Assembly: GCA_029780415.1 (NCBI GenBank)
Contig: JAKOYN010000171.1
Location: 17,931-81,930 of the forward strand
DNA length: 64,000 nt
DNA from: RXIX01 sp003989075
Lineage (GTDB): Bacteria > Pseudomonadota > Gammaproteobacteria > Competibacterales > Competibacteraceae
Reading direction: 5' to 3'
Positions 49,924-59,745 of the stretch are shown piece by piece. A program made the position numbers and the translations under genes. The number at the start of each line of letters is the position of its first letter. Position 1 is the first letter of the stretch. The notes under the pieces are model-generated. The model was not told the DNA's origin and made no database searches. It saw only the letters and a list, made by a program, of their open reading frames with translations.

Positions 49924-51819
49924 TTAGTGCGTCTCGACCGCGCGGCGCACTTCCTCCAGCGAGTTCGGATCGTCCAGGGTGGACAGATCGCCCGGGTCAC
50001 GCCCCTCGGCCAGCGCCTGGATCGAACGCCGCAGCAGCTTGCCGGAGCGGGTCTTGGGCAGGGCGGTGACGAAGTGGATCTTGTGCGGCTTGGCCACCGG
50101 GCCGAGCAGTTCCTGCACCTTGTTGATCACTTCCTTCTCCAGCCGTTCCTCCGCGCCGGCCTCGTTGATCAGGTTCGGATCCTTCAGGCGGCAGAAGCCC
50201 ACCGGCACCTGACCCTTGAGCTTATCGGCGACACCGATCACCGCTACTTCCGCGACCGCCGGATGAGCCTGCACCGCCTCTTCGATCTCACGCGTGCCAA
50301 GACGATGGCCAGCGACGTTGATCACGTCGTCGGTGCGGCCGAGAATGAAGTAGTAGCCATCCTCATCGCGCACCGCCCAGTCGGATGAGCTGTAGAGCAG
50401 ATCCTTGAAGCTGGAGAAGTAGCTCTTGACGAAGCGCTTGTCGTCACCCCACACCGTGGACAGATTGCCCGGCGGCAGCGGCGGCACCACCACCAGCACG
50501 CCCTTCTCGTTGGCCTCGGTATCCTGACCGGTGGACTCGTTGATGACGCGGATGTTGTAGCCGTAGTTGGGGAAGCCCGGCGAACCAAAGCGGTTCGGCT
50601 TCAGGTCCACCGCCGGCAGGTAGGTGAGCATCGCCCAGCCGGTTTCGGTCTGCCAGTAGTGATCGACCACTGGAATCTGCAGCGCGTCGGTGATCCAGCG
50701 CGAGGTTGGCTCATCAAGCGGCTCGCCAGCCAGGAACAGATAGCGCAGACAGGACAGGTCGTACATCTTCATGTACTTGGGATCCTGCGACTTGAGCACC
50801 CGCACCGCAGTCGGCGAGGAGAACATCGAGCGCACCTGATAATCCTGGACGATCTTCCACCAGATACCGGCGTCGGGCCGGGTCGGCAGACCCTCGTAGA
50901 CAATGGTGGTCGAACCGTTGATCAGCGGTCCGTAGACGATGTAGGAATGACCGACCACCCAGCCAATATCGGAGGTGGTGAACATTGCCTCGCCCGGCTT
51001 GAGCGCGTACAGATACTTCATCGTCGAGGCCAGCGCCACGGTGTAGCCACCCGTGTCGCGCTGCACGCCCTTGGGAATGCCGGTCGTGCCCGAGGTATAA
51101 AGGATGTAGCTGGGCTCGTTGGATTCCAGCCAGACCACCGGGACTTCGGCATCCATGTACTGGGCGCGCAGGGTGGCGTAGTCGAGATCGCGGCCCTCCG
51201 TGATTGGCATGCCCTGGGCCAGGCCACGGTTGACGATGATCACCTTCTCCGGCGGAAACTTGGCCAGGCTGCAGGATTCATCGACCAGATGCTTGTAGGG
51301 CACCGGCTTGCCATTGCGCATGCCGGCATCAGCGGTGATCATCAGCTTGGGTTTGGCGTCGTCGATGCGCACCGCCAGGTTGTAGGCGGCAAAACCGCCA
51401 AACACCACCGAGTGGATCGCACCCAGCCGGACGCAGGCCAGCATCGCGAACAGTGCTTCGGCGATCATCGGCATGTAGATGATCACCCGGTCGCCCTTCT
51501 GCAAGCCCTGCGCCTGCATCACTGCGGCGAAGCGGTTCACTTCGCGGTACAGGTCGGCATAGGTGTAGGTCAGGGTTTCCTCGGTCTCGGTCGAGATATA
51601 GACCACGGCCGGCTGATCGGCGCGTTCGGCGAGGTGACGGTCGACGGCGTTGTAGCAGAGGTTGGTTTCACCACCCACAAACCACTGCCGAAACGGCGGA
51701 TTGTCATACTCCAGCACTTGCTGTGGCGGCTTGTTCCAGTGAATCAGCTTGGCTTGCTCACCCCAGAAGCCATTCGGGTCTTCGATCGACCAGCGATGGA
51801 ATTCTTCGTAACTGCTCAT
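49924..51819 (-). CDS. prpE: Propionate--CoA ligase
   Basis: AMP-forming ligase activating propionate, closely related to acetyl-CoA synthetase. The 631 residues match PrpE (E. coli 628) rather than Acs (652). Signatures are YTSGTTGIPKGVQRDTGGY (PrpE-like, where Acs has GKPKGVLHTTGGY), SDIGWVVGHSYIVYGPL, DHYWQTETGWAML, GRTDDVINVAGHRLGT and the acetylatable lysine in PKTRSGKLLRRSI. No prpBCD methylcitrate genes are adjacent. The mdh gene follows upstream on the same strand, 155 bases away. Confidence 0.93.
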   Translation of the reverse strand: MSSYEEFHRWSIEDPNGFWGEQAKLIHWNKPPQQVLEYDNPPFRQWFVGGETNLCYNAVDRHLAERADQPAVVYISTETEETLTYTYADLYREVNRFAAVMQAQGLQKGDRVIIYMPMIAEALFAMLACVRLGAIHSVVFGGFAAYNLAVRIDDAKPKLMITADAGMRNGKPVPYKHLVDESCSLAKFPPEKVIIVNRGLAQGMPITEGRDLDYATLRAQYMDAEVPVVWLESNEPSYILYTSGTTGIPKGVQRDTGGYTVALASTMKYLYALKPGEAMFTTSDIGWVVGHSYIVYGPLINGSTTIVYEGLPTRPDAGIWWKIVQDYQVRSMFSSPTAVRVLKSQDPKYMKMYDLSCLRYLFLAGEPLDEPTSRWITDALQIPVVDHYWQTETGWAMLTYLPAVDLKPNRFGSPGFPNYGYNIRVINESTGQDTEANEKGVLVVVPPLPPGNLSTVWGDDKRFVKSYFSSFKDLLYSSSDWAVRDEDGYYFILGRTDDVINVAGHRLGTREIEEAVQAHPAVAEVAVIGVADKLKGQVPVGFCRLKDPNLINEAGAEERLEKEVINKVQELLGPVAKPHKIHFVTALPKTRSGKLLRRSIQALAEGRDPGDLSTLDDPNSLEEVRRAVETH

Positions 51820-51974
51820 GCGGGTCCTCCGGCTCAGCGGTTTGAAATGGCGGCTTATGATCGTTGTGGGCGTCGTCGCGCGAATGGTGAGTCATTGAAC
51901 GTACAGCGACTAACCCGGAATTGCGCGCCGGCAGCCCCCGCCGTGCGGGGAGGACGGCGGGCGCGCAGCCTGGC

Positions 51975-52955
51975 TTACTTGAGCAGATCGGCGATACTGG
52001 CGCGTTCTTCGCGCAGTTCCTGCTCGGTAGCCAGCATCTTCTCGCGGCTGAACTCGTCAACCGGCAGACCCTGGACGATCTCGTAGTCACCGTTCTTGCA
52101 GACGCACGGATAAGAGTAGATCACGCCTTCGCCAATACCGTAGGAACCATCGGCCGGCACGGCCATGCTGACCCAGTCACCTTCCGCAGTGCCCAGCGCC
52201 CAGTCACGCATGTGGTCGATCGCCGAAGAGGCCGCCGAGGCCGCCGAGGAGGCGCCACGGGCCTTGATGATCGCCGCACCACGCTGCTGTACGTCAGGGA
52301 TGAAGGTGCCACGGTACCAGTCCTGATCGACCAGCGCGGACGCTGCCTGGCCCTTGACAGTGCACTGGCTGAGGTCCGGGTACTGGGTCGAGGAGTGATT
52401 GCCCCAGATGGTCATCTTCTTGATGTCGTTGACGTGGCTGCCGGTCTTCTCGGCCAGCTGGCTCAGGGCGCGGTTGTGGTCCAGCCGGGTCATGGCGTGG
52501 AACTGGCGCGGGCTGAGAGAGGGCGCGCTGGCGGCGGCGATCAGGGCGTTGGTGTTGGCCGGGTTGCCGACCACCAGCACGCGCACATCACGGGCGGCGT
52601 AGTCATTGATCGCCTTGCCCTGCGGTCCAAAGATGGCGCCGTTGGCAGTCAGCAGATCCTTGCGCTCCATGCCGGGGCCGCGCGGACGGGCGCCGACCAG
52701 CATGGCGAAGTTGGCATCGGTGAAGGCGGTCTTCAGATCGTCGGTGGCGATCACGCCGGCCAGCAGCGGGAAGGCGCAGTCATTCAGTTCCATCACCACG
52801 CCCTGCAGAGCCTGCAGCGCCGGGGTGATTTCCAAGAGCTGCAGGATCACCGGCTGATCGGGACCCAGCATGCTGCCCGAGGCGATCCGGAAGGCCATGG
52901 CATAGCCGATGTTGCCAGCGGCACCGGTGATCACGACGCGGACGGGTTGTTTCAT
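51975..52955 (-). CDS. mdh: Malate dehydrogenase (NAD)
   Basis: TCA-cycle enzyme oxidising malate to oxaloacetate. From the ATG at 52955 it has 326 residues and belongs to the longer cytosolic-type (LDH-like MDH, mdh type 2) family. The NAD-binding loop is ITGAAGNIGYAMAFRIASG. VGARPRGPGMERKDLL contains the substrate-binding arginines, followed by VGNPANTNALIA and the catalytic histidine in IWGNHSSTQYPDL. The AAGGAGCATAAGC before the ATG is a strong ribosome binding site. The open frame extends further upstream but has no support. Confidence 0.96.
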   Translation of the reverse strand: MKQPVRVVITGAAGNIGYAMAFRIASGSMLGPDQPVILQLLEITPALQALQGVVMELNDCAFPLLAGVIATDDLKTAFTDANFAMLVGARPRGPGMERKDLLTANGAIFGPQGKAINDYAARDVRVLVVGNPANTNALIAAASAPSLSPRQFHAMTRLDHNRALSQLAEKTGSHVNDIKKMTIWGNHSSTQYPDLSQCTVKGQAASALVDQDWYRGTFIPDVQQRGAAIIKARGASSAASAASSAIDHMRDWALGTAEGDWVSMAVPADGSYGIGEGVIYSYPCVCKNGDYEIVQGLPVDEFSREKMLATEQELREERASIADLLK

Positions 52956-53392
52956 GCTTATGCTCCTTTGACGTTGGTGATAACACACGAGAGTGGTGGA
53001 GAGAACTCCGGCCCGCCGAACAGGGCACGGCACCGAAGCGTTGTACAAGGAATACGGACACGCAGACGCGCGGCGGCGGGCACAACCCCTGGCCGGGGGC
53101 AAGTGCAAGACTGGATGGCAACATGCGGCTGATGGTGGTTGCGCGAGCGTTGAAAATCGCCATGTTCCGGGGTGACGCCTGGGCCACGAACCCGACGGCA
53201 AGCAGTGTTTCGGAGAGCCGATCCACCGGCCGGCGCCGCGGCGACGGGTCTTGTTTTATAATGACACGCGACCCAGTAGCCGCCTGTCTAATGTAGTCCA
53301 AAATAGTAACGTAGATCGCCGCGTTTTGAAATGAAAGCCTTTTCACCCAGGATGTCCGCCGCCCGTGCGGGCCTTGCCCACGAGTGCCTTCC
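52956..53392. other. Intergenic region between mdh and the CysZ-like gene
   Basis: About 440 bases between divergent genes with no convincing frame. A consensus-like -10 box TATAAT at 53257-53262 could serve the plus-strand gene 131 bases downstream, although a matching -35 is not visible. Local GC drops near 53250-53340. Nothing else recognised. Confidence 0.45.
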
Positions 53393-54127
53393 ATGAGATC
53401 TTCCTTCCTTCGCGGCGCCGGCTATCTGATAAGCGGCCTGCGCTCACTGAACCGTGCTGAGCTGCGCGGTTTCGTAGTCGCTCCCCTGTTGATCAACACC
53501 CTGCTGTTTGGCGCCGGCATTTGGTGGAGCAGCAGCCAGTTCGCGCGCCTCGATCAGGCCGTGCAGGGCTGGCTGCCGGCCTGGCTGGCCTGGCTGCATG
53601 GCCTGTTATGGCTGCTCTTCATTCTCGGCGCGCTGATCGTGGTGTTCTACACCTTCACCGCGGTGGCAAACCTGATCGGTGCACCGTTCAACAGCCTGCT
53701 GGCCGAGCGGACGGCTCGGCTGGAGGCCTCTCAGACAGCCCCGCCACCGGTTGCAGCGACCGACTGGAAGGCCCTGCTGCTCAGCCCGCTGGCGGAACTG
53801 AATAAGCTGCTGTATTTCGTCGGCTGGATGGTTCCGCTGCTGCTGCTGTCCTTCGTGCCGGGGCTGAATGTCGCCACACCGCTGCTGTGGGCGCTGTTCA
53901 GCGCCTGGATGCTGGCCCTGGAATACGCTGATTATCCGCTGGGCAATCGCGGTCTGACGCCGCGCCAGCAGCGCCGGCTGCTGCGCCAGCATTGGCCGCT
54001 GGCGCTGGGCTTTGGTGGCATGACCCTGCTGCTCACCCTGGTGCCGCTGCTGAATTTCCTGGTGATGCCGGCGGCGGTGATTGGCGCAACCCTGCTGTGG
54101 ACCCGGGAAGTGCCGGCTGGTGGCTGA
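53393..54127 (+). CDS. CysZ/EI24-family inner membrane protein
   Basis: A 244-residue integral membrane protein of the CysZ (DUF540/EI24) family. Four membrane segments are apparent, including LRGFVVAPLLINTLLFGAGIWW and LHGLLWLLFILGALIVVFYTFTAVANLIGAPFNSLLAE. E. coli CysZ imports sulfate. The N-terminal RGAGYLISGLRSL and LLAERTA segments match the family, but no cys genes are nearby, so a sulfate role is uncertain. The waaA gene begins inside its last codons. Confidence 0.85.
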   Translation: MRSSFLRGAGYLISGLRSLNRAELRGFVVAPLLINTLLFGAGIWWSSSQFARLDQAVQGWLPAWLAWLHGLLWLLFILGALIVVFYTFTAVANLIGAPFNSLLAERTARLEASQTAPPPVAATDWKALLLSPLAELNKLLYFVGWMVPLLLLSFVPGLNVATPLLWALFSAWMLALEYADYPLGNRGLTPRQQRRLLRQHWPLALGFGGMTLLLTLVPLLNFLVMPAAVIGATLLWTREVPAGG

Positions 54128-55388
54128 AGCGGTCGTGCGCCTGCTCTACACTACCCTGCTCTATCTGCTGCTGCCGCTGGCGCTGCTGCGGCTGTACTGG
54201 CGTGGCCGGCGCGATGCGGGGCATCGGCAGCGCTGGCGTGAACGGCTGGGCTGGATTACACCGCTGCCGCCGGGCGGCCTGTGGATTCACGCGGTTTCGG
54301 TCGGCGAGGTACGCGCCGCGCTGCCGCTGATCGAAGCCCTGCTGCAACGCTATCCGGACCAGCCAGTGCTGGTGACCACCACCACGCTGACCGGCTCGCG
54401 GCAGGTGCGGGCAGCGCTGGGGGAACGGGTGCAGCACGTCTATGCACCCTATGACCTGCCCGGAGCGGTGGCGCGTTTCCTGCACCGGGCCCGGCCACGG
54501 CAGGCGATCATCATGGAAACCGAGTTGTGGCCCAACCTGCTGCGGCAGTGCGCCCGCGCCGGCATTCCGGTGCTCATTGCCAATGCCCGGCTGTCAGAAC
54601 GTTCGGCACGCGGTTATGCGCGGATTCGCCGCCTAAGCGCTGACCTACTGCGTGATGTGACCTTGATCGCTGCACAGGCCGAAGCCGATGCCGCGCGCTT
54701 TCGGACACTCGGCGCGTCCCGGGTCCAGGTCACCGGCAACCTCAAGTACGACCTGCAGTTGCCGGCTGATCTACCGCAGCGGGGCCAGGCGCTGCGCGGC
54801 GCCCTGCTGGGCGGACAGCGGCCGGTGTGGATTGCCGCCAGCACCCATGCCGGCGAGGATGAGCCGGTTCTGGATGCCTTCGCTACGCTGCGCGCCCAAT
54901 GGCCGGAACTGCTGCTGCTGCTGGTGCCGCGTCACCCGGAGCGCTTTGATGGTGTGGCGGCGCTGTGCCAGCAACGTGGTTTCGGCGTGATCCGGCGCAG
55001 CGAACAGCGCCCCTGCGCGGCGGATACGGCCGTGTTTCTTGGCGACAGCATGGGCGAACTGCTGCTGTTCTATGCCGCAGCCGATCTGGCCTTTGTCGGG
55101 GGCAGCATGGTGCCGACCGGCGGCCATAATGTGCTGGAGCCGGCGCTGCTCGGGCTGCCAGTACTGTTTGGGCCGCATATGTTCAATTTCAGCGAAGCCG
55201 GGGCGCGGCTGCTGGCCGGACAGGCCGCCTGGCAGATCGCCGATGCGACGGAACTGGCGACGCGGGTGGCGCAATTGCTGGCCGATCCCGAGCTGGCGCG
55301 GCAATGTGGCCAGCGCGGCCGCGACCTGGTCGAACAGCAGCGTGGTGCGCTGGCAAGGCTGCTGCGCTGCATCGACACACTGCGCTGA
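54120..55388 (+). CDS. waaA: 3-deoxy-D-manno-octulosonic acid (Kdo) transferase
   Basis: Transfers Kdo from CMP-Kdo to lipid IVA in the inner core of lipopolysaccharide (also KdtA). The 422-residue protein has a short N-terminal membrane anchor (LLYTTLLYLLLPLALLRLYW), the GT-B N-terminal domain (LWIHAVSVGEVRAALPLI, with the base glutamate), METELWPNLL, and a C-terminal domain with FVGGSMVPTGGHNVLEPALLGLPVLFGP. The GTG at 54120 overlaps the CysZ-like gene's stop, with GGGAAG upstream; a GTG at 54135 is possible. It is convergent with the antiporter gene, 1 base away. Confidence 0.93.
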   Translation: MAEAVVRLLYTTLLYLLLPLALLRLYWRGRRDAGHRQRWRERLGWITPLPPGGLWIHAVSVGEVRAALPLIEALLQRYPDQPVLVTTTTLTGSRQVRAALGERVQHVYAPYDLPGAVARFLHRARPRQAIIMETELWPNLLRQCARAGIPVLIANARLSERSARGYARIRRLSADLLRDVTLIAAQAEADAARFRTLGASRVQVTGNLKYDLQLPADLPQRGQALRGALLGGQRPVWIAASTHAGEDEPVLDAFATLRAQWPELLLLLVPRHPERFDGVAALCQQRGFGVIRRSEQRPCAADTAVFLGDSMGELLLFYAAADLAFVGGSMVPTGGHNVLEPALLGLPVLFGPHMFNFSEAGARLLAGQAAWQIADATELATRVAQLLADPELARQCGQRGRDLVEQQRGALARLLRCIDTLR

Positions 55389-55389
55389 A

Positions 55390-57093
55390 TCACCCGCCCG
55401 GCCTGGCAAGGCTTTCCAGCACGCCGCGGATCATACTCAGCGCCAGCTCCTGTTTGCTCAGGAACACGGTTACCGCGCACTCCTTGCCCAGCAGGATGGC
55501 CTCCTCCTCGCTGTGGGCGCGCACCAGGATTTTGATTTCCGGATTGAGCAGGCGGGCGATTTCAATCATCTGCCGCGCACGCGCCGTATCCGGTGTCGCA
55601 ATCACCAGCAGCGCGGCCCGCGCCACATGCGCCTGAATCAGCACAGCAGGCGTCGTAGCATCGCCGACCACAGCATGAACACCACTTTCACGCAGTTGCG
55701 CCACCCGCTCCCGGTTCTGCTCAGCCACCACCATCCGCAAACCCTGCGCCGCTAGCGCTGCACCAATGCGCTGACCGACGCGACCATAGCCGACCAGCAG
55801 CACATGACCGGTCACCTGGCCAGACTCGACTGTCATCGGCAATTCCGCCAGCGGATCGGCGGCGCGTTCCAGTTCACGGGCCAACCGGGAACGGGTACGT
55901 ATCCACGCTTGCACCGGTTCAATCAGACGAAACAGCAGCGGATTGAAAGCAATCGACAGGATAGCCCCAGCCAGGATCAGGTTCTGCCCCTCACGCGGCA
56001 GAATGCCCAGCGTCACCCCCAGGCCGGCGAGGATGAATGAGAATTCACCAATCTGCGCCAGACTGGCCGCGGCGGTGAGCGCAGTATTCAGCGGATAGCG
56101 CAGCACCAGCACCAGCAGGAACGCGGCCAACGACTTGCCAATGATGATAATCGCGATCACCGCCAGGACCTGCAGCGGCTGCTGCAGCAACACCCGGGGA
56201 TCGAACAGCATGCCGACCGACACAAAGAACAGCACCGAAAATGCATCCCGCAGCGGCAGCGACTCCTGCGCGGCGCGATGACTCAGCGGCGACTCACGCA
56301 GCACCATGCCCGCGAAGAATGCACCCAGTGCAAATGAGACCCCAAACAGTTCCGCCGAGCCGTAAGCGATACCCACCGCCGCCGCGACCACGGCCAGCGT
56401 GAACAGCTCGCGGGAACCGGTACCGGCCACCTGCCAGAGCAGCCAGGGCAGGACGCGCCGCCCGACGAACAGCATCAGCACAATGAACAGCGAGATCCAG
56501 CCGAGGGTTATCAGCAGCACCCCAGCCAGATGCCCTGAAGCACCAGGATCCGCCGGCGTGCCTCCCTTCAGCCAGTCCGCCAGCGGCGGCAATACCACCA
56601 GCACCAGTACCATCGCCAGATCCTCGACCACCAGCCAGCCGACCGCGATCTGGCCATTGACCGTCTGCAGGATGCCTCGCTGCTCCAACGCCCGCAGCAG
56701 AACCACCGTACTGGCCACCGACAGCGCCAACCCCAGCACCAGCCCCGCGCCGAAACTCCAGCCCCAGCCCAGGGCGACACCCAGACCCAGCAGGGTCGCC
56801 ACGCCCATCTGGGCAATCGCGCCCGGCAGGGCAATGCGGCGCACCGCCAGCAGATCATCGAGCGAAAAATGCAGGCCAACGCCAAACATCAGCAGCATGA
56901 CGCCGATTTCGGCCAACTGGCCGGACAGCTCGACATCTGCGACGAAACCGGGCGTGGCTGGGCCGATCAGCACGCCGGCCATCAGATAGCCAACCAGCGC
57001 CGGCAACTTCAGGCGCGCGGCGATCAGCCCCATGACCAGGGCCAGACCCAGGCTGACGGCAATTGTGGTAATCAGGGTGATGCTATGCGGCAT
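55390..57093 (-). CDS. CPA2-family monovalent cation:proton antiporter (YbaL/KefB-like)
   Basis: A 567-residue protein with about 12 membrane helices (residues 1-390; e.g. LPALVGYLMAGVLIGPATPGF, IGVMLLMFGVGLHFSLDDLL) and a cytosolic RCK/TrkA-N nucleotide-binding domain (about 415-530; VLLVGYGRVGQRIGAALAAQG, VVGDATTPAVL). E. coli YbaL has the same length and N-terminus. Such proteins exchange K+ or Na+ for protons, with glutathione adducts or NAD(H) as regulators. No KefF/KefG-type ancillary gene is adjacent. Confidence 0.9.
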   Translation of the reverse strand: MPHSITLITTIAVSLGLALVMGLIAARLKLPALVGYLMAGVLIGPATPGFVADVELSGQLAEIGVMLLMFGVGLHFSLDDLLAVRRIALPGAIAQMGVATLLGLGVALGWGWSFGAGLVLGLALSVASTVVLLRALEQRGILQTVNGQIAVGWLVVEDLAMVLVLVVLPPLADWLKGGTPADPGASGHLAGVLLITLGWISLFIVLMLFVGRRVLPWLLWQVAGTGSRELFTLAVVAAAVGIAYGSAELFGVSFALGAFFAGMVLRESPLSHRAAQESLPLRDAFSVLFFVSVGMLFDPRVLLQQPLQVLAVIAIIIIGKSLAAFLLVLVLRYPLNTALTAAASLAQIGEFSFILAGLGVTLGILPREGQNLILAGAILSIAFNPLLFRLIEPVQAWIRTRSRLARELERAADPLAELPMTVESGQVTGHVLLVGYGRVGQRIGAALAAQGLRMVVAEQNRERVAQLRESGVHAVVGDATTPAVLIQAHVARAALLVIATPDTARARQMIEIARLLNPEIKILVRAHSEEEAILLGKECAVTVFLSKQELALSMIRGVLESLARPGG

Positions 57094-57130
57094 GTCCAGT
57101 GGCGCCCGCTGTTTCGCGACCCGAACCCGT

Positions 57131-58021
57131 CTACTGACCGGTCTCGCTGATCACCCGGCTGGCAGCCAGCAGCATGACCTTGGATAGGCGACCGCGCTGG
57201 TCGGCACTCAGTTTGTCCTTATTCGCCAGCATCAGGCCACGGGTGCAGATCGTATCCACGGTAGTATCAAAACCCCATTTCTTCTCGGCCACGGTCACGT
57301 TCTCAAAGCTGTACACCGAACTGCCATCGGGCAAGGTGTCGTTCAGATCCCAATCCTTGACCGGCACCAGGCGAAAATCCTTGGGATTATCCAGCACCAC
57401 CTGCATTTCAGTGGATTTAGCCATCGGTTTTTGCACCACCATCACCGCCTGGACCTTGCTGGTCTTGCCTGCGTTCTTGATCTGCAGCAGCGCCTCGGCG
57501 CCATCGATAAAGGCCGGCGCGGTGTTCTTGAACGCCGGCTCCAGCACGGTCATGTATTGCCAGGTCACCGCCACGCCGCTGTTGGGTGATTGCACCGCGA
57601 TCAGCCGGGTCCCGGACTGCGCCTGCAGGTCGGCGTCACTGTGAATGTCGCTGTCTTTGCCGGTGACGATGAATACGCATTCCTTACCGATCTCGCCGAG
57701 CGTAATCAGCTTGCCGGCGAAATCAGGATGCTCCTTGAGATAGGCTTTCAGGGCATCGGCCTGGGTCAAGCCGACGTTTACCGGACTTTTGGCATCATCC
57801 AGGCGGGTGAGGTTTTCGATCGAACCGGCACTGGTCAGCACCTGCGCCGCCTGATCCTGTTCAGCCAGCACGCTTTTCAGGCGCTCGCCAATGGTGTTGT
57901 AGCCACCGCCGCTTTTGCCGGTGCTGATCACGATTGGCCCATCAGCGGCGACTGAACCGGCACTCAGACTCAGGCCGGTGGTGAGGAGAAACAGGCAGGG
58001 CAAGGACAACTTGGCAAGCAT
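57131..58021 (-). CDS. TAXI-family TRAP transporter solute-binding protein
   Basis: A 296-residue periplasmic binding protein. A signal peptide (LSLPCLFLLTTGLSLSAGSVA) is followed by IVISTGKSGGGYNTIGERLKSVLA, the glycine-rich opening typical of TAXI/NMT1-like proteins, and NVGLTQADALKAYL. TAXI proteins deliver solutes to TRAP permeases, but no DctM/DctQ permease gene is in the window, so this may be an orphan or sensor component. It lies between the antiporter gene and the acyltransferase gene on the same strand. Confidence 0.8.
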   Translation of the reverse strand: MLAKLSLPCLFLLTTGLSLSAGSVAADGPIVISTGKSGGGYNTIGERLKSVLAEQDQAAQVLTSAGSIENLTRLDDAKSPVNVGLTQADALKAYLKEHPDFAGKLITLGEIGKECVFIVTGKDSDIHSDADLQAQSGTRLIAVQSPNSGVAVTWQYMTVLEPAFKNTAPAFIDGAEALLQIKNAGKTSKVQAVMVVQKPMAKSTEMQVVLDNPKDFRLVPVKDWDLNDTLPDGSSVYSFENVTVAEKKWGFDTTVDTICTRGLMLANKDKLSADQRGRLSKVMLLAASRVISETGQ

Positions 58022-58071
58022 AGCGAAGACTCCTGGGGATCATGGCGAATCGGGTACGGCGACCCGTGGAC

Positions 58072-58953
58072 TCAGTACAGTTTAGGCAGGCCGGATGGGC
58101 GTGTCTTGAAACGCTTGTAGGCCCACAGGTACTGATCCGGCAGGCTGCGCACCGCTGCTTCCACGCCCCGGTTCAGCGCCGCGACTGAATCTTCCAGCGT
58201 CGCCGCCCCGGTCACCTCGGGCAGTTCGCACAGATGCAGCGTGTAACCCCGGCCACGCGGCAGGCGTTCCGCCCAGGTCAGGAACACGGGCGCGCCGGTC
58301 TTGAGCGCCAGCCGCGACACCAGGGTCATGGTACTGGCGGCGATGCCGAAAAACGGCGCGAACACGCCGCCCTCTTCACCGGGGTCCTGATCGGGGAGAA
58401 TGCCGAGCACCTCACCCTGTCGCAGCGCCATCAGCAGACTGCGCACGCCACGGGCATCAGTAGCGACGACCTGACCGCCAAGACGGCCACGGCCCTGGAT
58501 GCTCAGCGCATCCAGCCCCAGGCGGCTGGGTCGATAGAGAATGGTCAATGGATGGCGGCTGGAGTAATACAGTCCAGCCATTTCCCAGGCGCCTAGATGC
58601 GGCGTAAGCAGGATCGCACCGCTTCGCGCGCGCACCGCCCCGGCCAATGCCTCCTCGCCGGCCACCGGGCCCCGGACCAGAGCCAGCACCCGCGCGCCCG
58701 GCCACAGCCACAATGGCCCCAGCTCCAGGAACAACTTGCCAGTTTCGATCAGGTTACGATGCAGCAGCGCCGCCCGGTCTGCGGCTGACCAATCGGCAAA
58801 GGCCAGGTCCAGATTGCGCCCGGCCACGCGCCGCGCATCATTAGGCAGGCGCCACAGCAGCCAGCCCAGCGCTGCACCCAGGGCATGATTCAGCCACAGC
58901 GGCAATCCTGCCGCCAGACGCAGCAGACTCTTGATCAGCGTGGCGCGGTTCAT
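58072..58953 (-). CDS. LpxL/HtrB-family lauroyl-type acyltransferase
   Basis: A 293-residue lysophospholipid acyltransferase-superfamily protein, inner-membrane attached through the N-terminal hydrophobic segment (LIKSLLRLAAGLPLWLNHALGAALGWLLW). The catalytic HxxxxE motif is HLGAWE in LLTPHLGAWEMAGLYY, and later GEVLGILPDQDPGEEGGVFAPFFG and TWAERLPRGRGYTLH match lipid A late acyltransferases. waaA at 54120 makes its Kdo-lipid substrate. It begins 15 bases after potC, so may be in the potABC transcript. The chain length transferred is unknown. Confidence 0.9.
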   Translation of the reverse strand: MNRATLIKSLLRLAAGLPLWLNHALGAALGWLLWRLPNDARRVAGRNLDLAFADWSAADRAALLHRNLIETGKLFLELGPLWLWPGARVLALVRGPVAGEEALAGAVRARSGAILLTPHLGAWEMAGLYYSSRHPLTILYRPSRLGLDALSIQGRGRLGGQVVATDARGVRSLLMALRQGEVLGILPDQDPGEEGGVFAPFFGIAASTMTLVSRLALKTGAPVFLTWAERLPRGRGYTLHLCELPEVTGAATLEDSVAALNRGVEAAVRSLPDQYLWAYKRFKTRPSGLPKLY

Positions 58954-58968
58954 GGCCAGCCCCACCGC

Positions 58969-59745
58969 TCAGGTGCCACGGTCGCGCAGCAGTGCCTGCG
59001 CCACCAGCACCATGCTCAGCGTAACGCCAAGCATCAGGGTGCACAGTGCGTTGATCTCCGGGGTCACGCCCAGGCGCACCATGGAATAGATCTTCAGCGG
59101 CAGAATCTCGAAACTCGGCCCGGTGACAAAAAAACTGACCATCACATCGTCCATCGACAGGGTGAAACTCAGCAGCCAGCCCGCCAGCACCGCCGGCGCC
59201 AGCATCGGCAACAGCACCCGGCGAAAGGTCTGGAATTCACTGGCACCGAGATCCTTGGCGGCCTCGATCAAATAGCGGTCGAAACCGCTGATGCGGCTGA
59301 GTACGCTCACCACCACAAAGGGAATGCTGAAGGTGATATGGGCCAGCAACAGCGTCCAGAAACCCAGCGGCAGGCTCAGACTGGTGAACAGGATCAACAG
59401 CGCGATGCCCATGACGATGTCCGGGGTCAGCATCAGCACGAAAACCAGACCATTGAGCAGCGTCTTGCCGAAGAAGCGGTAGCGATACAGCGCCACCGCT
59501 GCCATGGTGCCAATGACGGTCGCCACCGTTGCCGACAGCGTGGCAATCAGCGCCGAATTCAGGGCCACCTGCCATAGATCCGGATCATCCAGCAGCGCCT
59601 GATACCAGTCCCAGGTCAGGCCGCGCCATTCCAGCGAGTATTTGGAGTCGTTGAAGGAATAGACCACCAGCACCAGGATCGGCAGATACAGGAAGCCATA
59701 AATCAGCAGCAGGTAGGCGATGCGGGCGGCGCGCTTCACGCTCAT
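58969..59745 (-). CDS. potC: Spermidine/putrescine ABC transporter permease
   Basis: A 258-residue permease with six predicted helices, starting MSVKRAARIAYLLLIYGFLYLPILVLVV. The EAA-type loop is present (RYLIEAAKDLGASEFQTFRRVLLPML). The potB-potC order, 4-base overlap with potB, and the GVTPEINALCTLM ending match PotC/PotI. The ATG at 59745 is used; an upstream start overlaps potB too deeply. No substrate-binding protein gene (potD/potF) follows as it does in E. coli. Confidence 0.93.
   Translation of the reverse strand: MSVKRAARIAYLLLIYGFLYLPILVLVVYSFNDSKYSLEWRGLTWDWYQALLDDPDLWQVALNSALIATLSATVATVIGTMAAVALYRYRFFGKTLLNGLVFVLMLTPDIVMGIALLILFTSLSLPLGFWTLLLAHITFSIPFVVVSVLSRISGFDRYLIEAAKDLGASEFQTFRRVLLPMLAPAVLAGWLLSFTLSMDDVMVSFFVTGPSFEILPLKIYSMVRLGVTPEINALCTLMLGVTLSMVLVAQALLRDRGT

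Noticed and set aside
50659..52086. 475-codon plus-strand open frame
   Set aside because: Antisense to prpE; composition is that of a shadow frame.
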